Positions 23,658 to 27,801 of a stretch of 27,801 nt of DNA are shown piece by piece; position 1 is the stretch's first letter, and each line of letters begins with the position of its first letter. The position numbers were made by a program, and so were the translations under genes. Below the pieces are notes generated by a model. That model was not told where the DNA came from. It saw only the letters and a program-made list of their open reading frames with translations, and did no database searches. Source of the DNA: Intrasporangium_A sp039812505 (GTDB taxonomy: Bacteria; Actinomycetota; Actinomycetes; Actinomycetales; Dermatophilaceae); contig NZ_JBDIAQ010000034.1 of NCBI RefSeq assembly GCF_039812505.1, positions 1 through 27,801 of the forward strand, in the 5' to 3' direction.

Positions 23658-24917
23658 ATGACCGGGTCGAGTGGCGGCATCACGGTGGTGCGCGGGGCGA
23701 AGGTGTTCGACGGCCTGAGCTTCCTGCCGGGGAGCCCGGACGTGGTGCTCGAGGGCGGGGTCATCACCGCGGTCGGCCCGGACGTTGGGGCTAACGCGGA
23801 GACCCGGGCGGGCGATACCAGCGCCCAGGTGGAGGTCATCGACGCGACAGGGCACACGTTGACCCCGGGCTTCGTCGACGCGCACGTTCACATGCTGATG
23901 GAGAACGCTGGTGACCTGTCGGCCATCCTCGACCCGTTCTCGCTCCAGTTCTACCGGTCCGTGCACTACATGCGCCGCACCCTGGACGTCGGGATCACCA
24001 CCGTGCGGGACGCCGGCGGCGCCGACCTGGGACTGAAGACCGCGCAGGAGACCGGGGTGGTGGCCGGGCCACGGCTGCGGATCAGCGTCAACCTGATCGG
24101 CCAGACCGGCGGGCACAGCGACCACCTGCTGCCCTCGGGCGTGCAGGTGCCGTTGTTCGCGGCCTGTCCCGGCCGACCCGACGGCGTCGGTGACGGCCCG
24201 GACGAGCTGCGTACCCTGACCCGGCGGATGTTCCGCGCCGGGGCCGACCAGATCAAGATCTGCACCACCGGCGGGGTGCTCAGCCCGGGTGACGACCCAC
24301 GGCACTCCCAGCTCACCCTTGAGGAGATCCGGGCCGTCGTGCAGGAGGCTGCCGCTCACGAGTCCTACGTGATGGCTCATGCCCAGGGCACGGCCGGGAT
24401 CAGGAACGCGATCCTGGGCGGGGTCCGCTCCATCGAGCACGGCATCTACCTGGACGACGAGACCATCCAGCTGATGCTCGACCACGACGTGTTCCTGGTG
24501 CCCACGCTGGTCGCCCCGCTCGCGGTGCTGGCCACCGCGGCCACGCGTTCGATGAACGAGCGGGTGGTGGCCAAGGCCAAGGGCGTGGTCGAGATCCACC
24601 GGGCCGCGGTCGCCCGGGCGATCGAGGCCGGGGTCAGGATCGCGTTCGGCACCGACACCGGTGTCGGACCGCACGGGAAGAACCTGGACGAGCTGGCCCT
24701 GCTGGCCGATGCTGGCATGTCCCTGGAGGCGGCCCTGGCCGCCGCCACCTCGGTCTCGGCCGACCTGGTCGCTCCCGACGCGGGCGTCGGGCGGATCGCC
24801 GAGGGTCATCGGGCCGACCTGGTCCTGCTGGACCGGCGTCTGGAGCGCACCGCCGACCTGGCCGGGATCGACCAGGCGGTCGTCGGGGTCTTCCAGGGCG
24901 GCACCCGGGTGCGCTGA
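23658..24917 (+). CDS. Zinc amidohydrolase (imidazolonepropionase/prolidase-like)
   Basis: The 419-residue protein is a metal-dependent amidohydrolase with a TIM-barrel: HxH metal ligands His76 and His78 in GFVDAHVHML, bridging Lys200 in DQIKICTTGG (probably carbamylated), His241 in VMAHAQG, His261 in SIEHGIYL and Asp333 in FGTDTGVGPHG. The Lys-containing motif and HAQG/EHG arrangement fit the imidazolonepropionase-related group that includes microbial Xaa-Pro dipeptidases and organophosphate-active relatives; the true substrate is not readable. No signal peptide is present, so it is cytosolic. ATG 23658 follows AGGAGG nine bases upstream. It lies exactly between the two copies of the 436-bp repeat, with six bases between its stop and copy 2. 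Confidence 0.9.
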   Translation: MTGSSGGITVVRGAKVFDGLSFLPGSPDVVLEGGVITAVGPDVGANAETRAGDTSAQVEVIDATGHTLTPGFVDAHVHMLMENAGDLSAILDPFSLQFYRSVHYMRRTLDVGITTVRDAGGADLGLKTAQETGVVAGPRLRISVNLIGQTGGHSDHLLPSGVQVPLFAACPGRPDGVGDGPDELRTLTRRMFRAGADQIKICTTGGVLSPGDDPRHSQLTLEEIRAVVQEAAAHESYVMAHAQGTAGIRNAILGGVRSIEHGIYLDDETIQLMLDHDVFLVPTLVAPLAVLATAATRSMNERVVAKAKGVVEIHRAAVARAIEAGVRIAFGTDTGVGPHGKNLDELALLADAGMSLEAALAAATSVSADLVAPDAGVGRIAEGHRADLVLLDRRLERTADLAGIDQAVVGVFQGGTRVR

Positions 24918-24923
24918 CCCCGA

Positions 24924-25357
24924 CGACGGGACAGGGCCGCGCGGTGCTGTTCGCCTACAACCCGCTCTTCCGCGCCTACAACGAGAGCGGCCTGCACCTG
25001 GTCGCCAACACGCTGCTCTACCCGGCCGGTCCGTCCGCCGCGCCCCAGCAGCGCCGGCCGGCGGCGCCGTCGAGCGTGGCCGCGGCCCGGGCCGCGGCGG
25101 CGGCCGCGCCGGTCCAGCCGAACCTCGGCGGCGAGTGGCGGCCGATCACGATCGAGGTCGCCACGAGCGACCTGGCCCGGACCGAGGCGATCGTGGACGG
25201 GTACACCGCCAAGGCGCAGACCGCGACGGCCGGCGGCTCCGCGTACCTCGTCATCCCCAACCCGGACGGCCTGCAGGTCGACGAGCACCCGTTCCTGCGT
25301 GACCTGCTGCGCGACCTGGGCAGCGCGGACATCCCGCTGCGCTCGGTCGTCGGCTGA
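24924..25357 (+). pseudogene. Promoterless 3' fragment of the M14 carboxypeptidase gene
   Basis: The fragment encodes the last ~143 residues of the M14 protein, including the Ala-rich linker (SSVAAARAAAAAAPVQPN), and the same stop codon. It lacks the signal peptide, the zinc site and any ribosome site in front of the possible GTG start at 24944. The reading frame is intact, which suggests a very recent origin rather than selection. Confidence 0.85.
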
Positions 25358-25359
25358 CC
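24924..25359 (+). repeat. 436-bp perfect direct repeat, copy 2
   Basis: Identical to 23011-23446 at an offset of 1913 bp. Copy 2 starts six bases after the amidohydrolase stop and ends two bases after the duplicated M14 stop codon. Confidence 0.95.
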
Positions 25360-25434
25360 AAGTCGGTGGTTCCGGCCGGAGGGCATCCTCTCGGCCGGGA
25401 CCGTCGCCTGCGCTGGTGGGTCGGGCGGGCCGGG

Positions 25435-25830
25435 TCAGCTCGTCGCCGGAGGCCTGAAGGGTGGTTTCAGGCCACGGAACATCGGGAAGTGCTTGACGTT
25501 CAGTGTTGCCAGCTCGAGGCCCTCAGCCTCGACCGTGGCCGCGATGAGGTAGTCGCCGAGCCCGATGCCCGAGTGGGATCGCTGGTAGCGCTGCATGAGC
25601 TGTGCCGCTTGCCAGCCAACCCGTCGGGTCACCGGGAACACATCAAGGCTGGACAGCAACCTGGTCACCTCCCGACGCTCGGGCGCACGCATGCCACCGG
25701 CGACTTCGGCGATGCACACCGGGCTGGTCGCCAACCGACCGGTGTCCCGACGGGCGCGTAGGAGCCACTCTCGCCCGGCCTCCACCCCACGCAGATGCGC
25801 GATGAGTACATCGCTGTCGACGAGGATCAC
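25435..25830 (-). CDS. vapC: VapC-type PIN-domain toxin (ribonuclease)
   Basis: The 131-residue protein shows the PIN acidic site: Asp5 in ILVDSDVLIAH, Glu42 in CIAEVAGGM, Asp93 in GIGLGDYLIAAT and the final polar residue Asn111 in LATLNVKHFPMF. PIN toxins cut specific RNAs, often tRNA or rRNA, using Mg2+. Start GTG 25830 overlaps the antitoxin stop (GTGA), so translation is coupled. Length is typical and the gene appears intact. Confidence 0.9.
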   Translation of the reverse strand: MILVDSDVLIAHLRGVEAGREWLLRARRDTGRLATSPVCIAEVAGGMRAPERREVTRLLSSLDVFPVTRRVGWQAAQLMQRYQRSHSGIGLGDYLIAATVEAEGLELATLNVKHFPMFRGLKPPFRPPATS

Positions 25831-26078
25831 CGGCGACGAATGCTATCCAGGTGTGCCGCGCGCCGGTCCGGCCCGCGCCGCACGGTAGGTGCATCGACAA
25901 GCGCACCGAACGAGGACTCGATGGCGGCGAGGTCGGCGTCGAGCTCGCTGGGCTCTGTGGCGAGGCTTCGGTCGATCAAGCGGCGCACGACCTCAGCTCG
26001 CGAGACACCCTCGGCCCGAGCGATCTGGTCCAAGGCGGTCGTCTGCCGTTCATCGAGATACAGGTTCGTCCGTTGCAT
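25827..26078 (-). CDS. vapB: VapB-type ribbon-helix-helix antitoxin
   Basis: The 83-residue protein has an N-terminal RHH motif: beta strand RTNLYLDE (3-10), then two helices across RQTTALDQIARAEGVSRAEVVRRLIDRSL (11-39). The acidic-to-basic C-terminal part would wrap the toxin. It is expected to neutralise VapC and repress its own promoter. ATG 26078 has no recognisable ribosome site, so the mRNA may be leaderless; the AT-rich repeat just upstream would be both promoter and operator. Confidence 0.85.
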   Translation of the reverse strand: MQRTNLYLDERQTTALDQIARAEGVSRAEVVRRLIDRSLATEPSELDADLAAIESSFGALVDAPTVRRGPDRRAAHLDSIRRR

Positions 26079-26101
26079 ACATCACAACATACATCAGATG
26101 T
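26076..26101 (-). promoter_or_regulatory. Promoter/operator of the toxin-antitoxin operon
   Basis: On the plus strand CATACATCA occurs at 26076-26084 and 26088-26096, a direct repeat with 12-bp period; ACATC-A-GATGT (26091-26101) adds an inverted repeat. On the minus strand this gives TATGTT seven bases before the ATG, usable as a -10 element. It is an AT-rich island in otherwise GC-rich DNA, typical of RHH-bound autoregulated promoters. No clear -35 is seen. Confidence 0.5.
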
Positions 26102-26271
26102 GGGTGTTACGTCGTCCGTGTGACCGCTGGAGCTGCTCGCGCAACGCGACGCAACGTCGGTCGGAGCCGTCGCAGTGCGCGAGCTCTCCGAGGTCTCGAG
26201 GCGTGCGGACAACTCAGCACTGCTGGGCGCCCTGCCCGACGCTCGGGCGCCGGTTCCGGTCGACGTGCACG

Positions 26272-26667
26272 TCAGGCCCGGGCGGCCGGGCCCTCGACGT
26301 TGATGGTCGGCGTGCCCGAGCCGCAGCGCACGATGACCGCCCGCGACGCCTCGTCGCCCGGGTTGGACTCCCGGTGGATCGCCCCGGCCGGCACCCGCAG
26401 GAAGTCGCCGGGCCCGGCCTCGACGACGCTCTGCCCACCTGGTCCGGACTCGAGCCGCATCCGGCCCGAGACGATGTAGAGCGTCGTGTCGTGCTCGCCG
26501 TGGTGGTGCCAGCCGGACACGGCCCCGGCGTCGGTGTCGACAGTGCCGGACCACATCGTCTCGGTGTGCAGGGCGACCCGTCGGCTCATCCCGGGAGTGG
26601 GGTCACCGGGTCGTAGCTCGTCGGCGCCGACCCGGGAGCAGGGGAGGGCCGGATCGTGCTCGGTCAT
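26272..26667 (-). CDS. Single-domain cupin protein
   Basis: The 131-residue protein has both cupin motifs: motif 1 at about 51-72 (SGWHHHGEHDTTLYIVSGRM, metal ligands His54/His56 and nearby Glu58/His59) and motif 2 at about 86-102 (PGDFLRVPAGAIHRESNPG, ligand His98). Small cupins bind a metal and act as dioxygenases, isomerases or sensors; the reaction is not readable here. ATG 26667 is preceded by GGAGG at eight bases. It stands alone, with the antitoxin promoter about 190 bp downstream of its stop; 26102-26271 holds nothing else I can support. Confidence 0.85.
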   Translation of the reverse strand: MTEHDPALPCSRVGADELRPGDPTPGMSRRVALHTETMWSGTVDTDAGAVSGWHHHGEHDTTLYIVSGRMRLESGPGGQSVVEAGPGDFLRVPAGAIHRESNPGDEASRAVIVRCGSGTPTINVEGPAARA

Positions 26668-26775
26668 GGCGTCGACCTCCGATCTGCCGGTGGGACAAGC
26701 CTCCTGGCGTATGCCGCCGAGCGGGCCTCCAGCCTACGCGCACCCAGCATCGTGGCCTCCGAGCCGATGGCGACC

Positions 26776-27801
26776 TCAGTCCGGCTCGATGACCGTCTCC
26801 GTCAGGGCAGCGCGTATGTGGGCCTCCGTCATCACTTCGGCCCGCTCGTCCACGGCAAGGGTGAGGGCGACGTGCATCACCTGCAGGATGCGCTGGCGCA
26901 GGTCGGGGACCGGGCGGTACTGGTCGAACAGCAGCGCGACGGCGCCGGGTTCGAGCAGGCCGGACAGGGCCGTGTCCTCCGGCTCGTCCAGGGCGAGCCC
27001 GGCGCGCCTGGCCAGGACCCGGTGCACCGCGGCCGGGCCGGCCAGCGCCGGGATCCGGATCGTCGTGTCGAGGAACCCGGCGGCGGCCTGGTAGTTGGGG
27101 TCGCTCAGGTAGCTGGGGTGGACCGCGACGATCGCCGCGGTCGCCAGGTCCTCCGCGAGCACGCGCACCACGCGACCGAAGAACGCCGCTCGGGCCGCCT
27201 CGCTGTCCGGTTGCCACGAGAGGTTGAGCCAGCGGTCGGTGTCGTCCAGCACGAGCACGGGGAGCAGGTCGTGCGCCTCGATGATCGCTAGCAGCTGGGC
27301 CGCCTGCTCGAGCCGCTCCCCGCTGGAGACCGGCTCGTCGGCCGTCGCCTGCCGCAGCTCGGTGCCGAGCTCGAGCTTTGCCCCGAGCCAGCTCGGCGCG
27401 ATGGTGAACCGTTGACTCGTGACACCCGGCCTATCGCGCAACCGCGCGACCCGTCCCGCCTCCCGGGGTAGTCCCGCGCTCACCCACCGGCGCACGAGGG
27501 CGACGACGTGGCCGGCGAAGGCCACCGGGTGGGTCGCGATGTCGGGCGACTCGACGGAGACCGAGACCGGGATCGGGGCGAGCCCCTCGACGGTCGGGCC
27601 CAGGACGGACTCGGTGACGCTCGTCTTTCCCGACCCGCTGATCCCCACGAGGGCCACTCGGTGCCGGGCGCGCACGGACGTGAGCAGCCGGTGCTCGCAC
27701 CCGGTGGTGCCGGTGAGCTCGTCGAAGGGGACGTGCAGCCGGTGCATGACCGAGCGCAGCGGAGCGGCGTCGAAGGCGTTGGCGGCGTGCAGCGCGGCGA
27801 G
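26776..27801 (-). CDS. P-loop ATPase, 5' end beyond the window
   Basis: The frame is open from the stop at 26776 to the window edge, and residues before the internal ATG 27747 (AANAFDAAPLRSV) look like continuous protein, so the gene probably starts outside. Visible motifs are Walker A GISGSGKTS, a hydrophobic Walker B strand LLPVLVLDDTDRW about 140 residues later, and a probable sensor segment TAAIVAVHPSYLSD. The C-terminal ~80 residues (FDQYRPVPDLRQRILQVMHVAL and after) look like a helical lid domain. This fits AAA+/ORC-like or STAND-like ATPases that bind partners or DNA; I cannot name the family more closely. Confidence 0.7.
   Translation of the reverse strand, partial: LAALHAANAFDAAPLRSVMHRLHVPFDELTGTTGCEHRLLTSVRARHRVALVGISGSGKTSVTESVLGPTVEGLAPIPVSVSVESPDIATHPVAFAGHVVALVRRWVSAGLPREAGRVARLRDRPGVTSQRFTIAPSWLGAKLELGTELRQATADEPVSSGERLEQAAQLLAIIEAHDLLPVLVLDDTDRWLNLSWQPDSEAARAAFFGRVVRVLAEDLATAAIVAVHPSYLSDPNYQAAAGFLDTTIRIPALAGPAAVHRVLARRAGLALDEPEDTALSGLLEPGAVALLFDQYRPVPDLRQRILQVMHVALTLAVDERAEVMTEAHIRAALTETVIEPD

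Larger units (their letters stand above)
681..26717. repeat. Dispersed 9-base word GTATGCCGC (both strands)
   Basis: Exact copies of GTATGCCGC or its complement start at 1174, 1193, 3633, 4367, 8127, 15013, 15451, 17935, 17956, 19523 and 26709. One-base variants (TATGCCGC core kept) lie at 681 and 12439. The interval given covers the first to last copy and is not a single element. Copies occur in coding and non-coding DNA, in both orientations. Confidence 0.7.

Noticed and set aside
23011..25359. Insertion sequence or composite transposon for the repeat-bounded block
   Set aside because: No transposase, no terminal inverted repeats and no short target duplication; the repeats are host gene sequence.

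Overview
The window reads as chromosomal DNA of a high-GC actinobacterium. Evidence is the very strong G/C bias in third codon positions, GTG starts, LuxR/LAL and SNF2 proteins of actinobacterial type, and actinobacterial-style pantothenate and two-component loci. A member of the Intrasporangiaceae or a neighbouring Micrococcales family is my guess; no rRNA or marker gene is present to fix it. No tRNA, rRNA, CRISPR array or complete insertion sequence was seen.

Layout. 91-1680: a TDT/TehA-type membrane transporter and, convergent to it, a small PNPOx-like flavin/F420-binding protein whose promoter region carries a palindrome. 1887-4607: a pantothenate block, DUF2520/Rossmann protein - panB - panC, in which the first gene is a good candidate for the ketopantoate reductase step. 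4681-11209: an accessory-looking block with an FAD-dependent monooxygenase and a secreted RTX-like protein in a tight operon, a divergent LAL (ATPase + LuxR HTH) regulator, and a GT1 glycosyltransferase. 11395-11839: remnants of an ornithine cyclodeaminase-like gene and an SDR gene. 11934-15043: a SNF2 helicase and a VIT/CCC1 metal transporter. 15120-20496: a small Gly/Pro-rich single-pass membrane protein divergent from an OmpR-type response regulator/histidine kinase pair, then a GT39 membrane glycosyltransferase and a GtrA flippase-like protein, probably an envelope-glycan locus. 20616-25359: a large secreted M14 carboxypeptidase and an amidohydrolase, the latter bracketed by a perfect 436-bp direct repeat of the 3' end of the peptidase gene. 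25435-27801: a VapBC-type toxin-antitoxin pair, a cupin, and the C-terminal part of a P-loop ATPase that runs off the window.

The points most worth a second look are: (1) a 9-base word, GTATGCCGC, found 11 times, sometimes as inverted pairs that form terminator-like hairpins and often forcing rare TAT or ATA codons, much like DNA-uptake words; (2) two divergent sets of three 11-bp-phased ACAG repeats between the response regulator and the small membrane protein, matching PhoP-type operator architecture; and (3) the perfect 436-bp duplication around the amidohydrolase gene. I did not find a clearly new multi-gene system; the dispersed word is the nearest thing to an undescribed signal.
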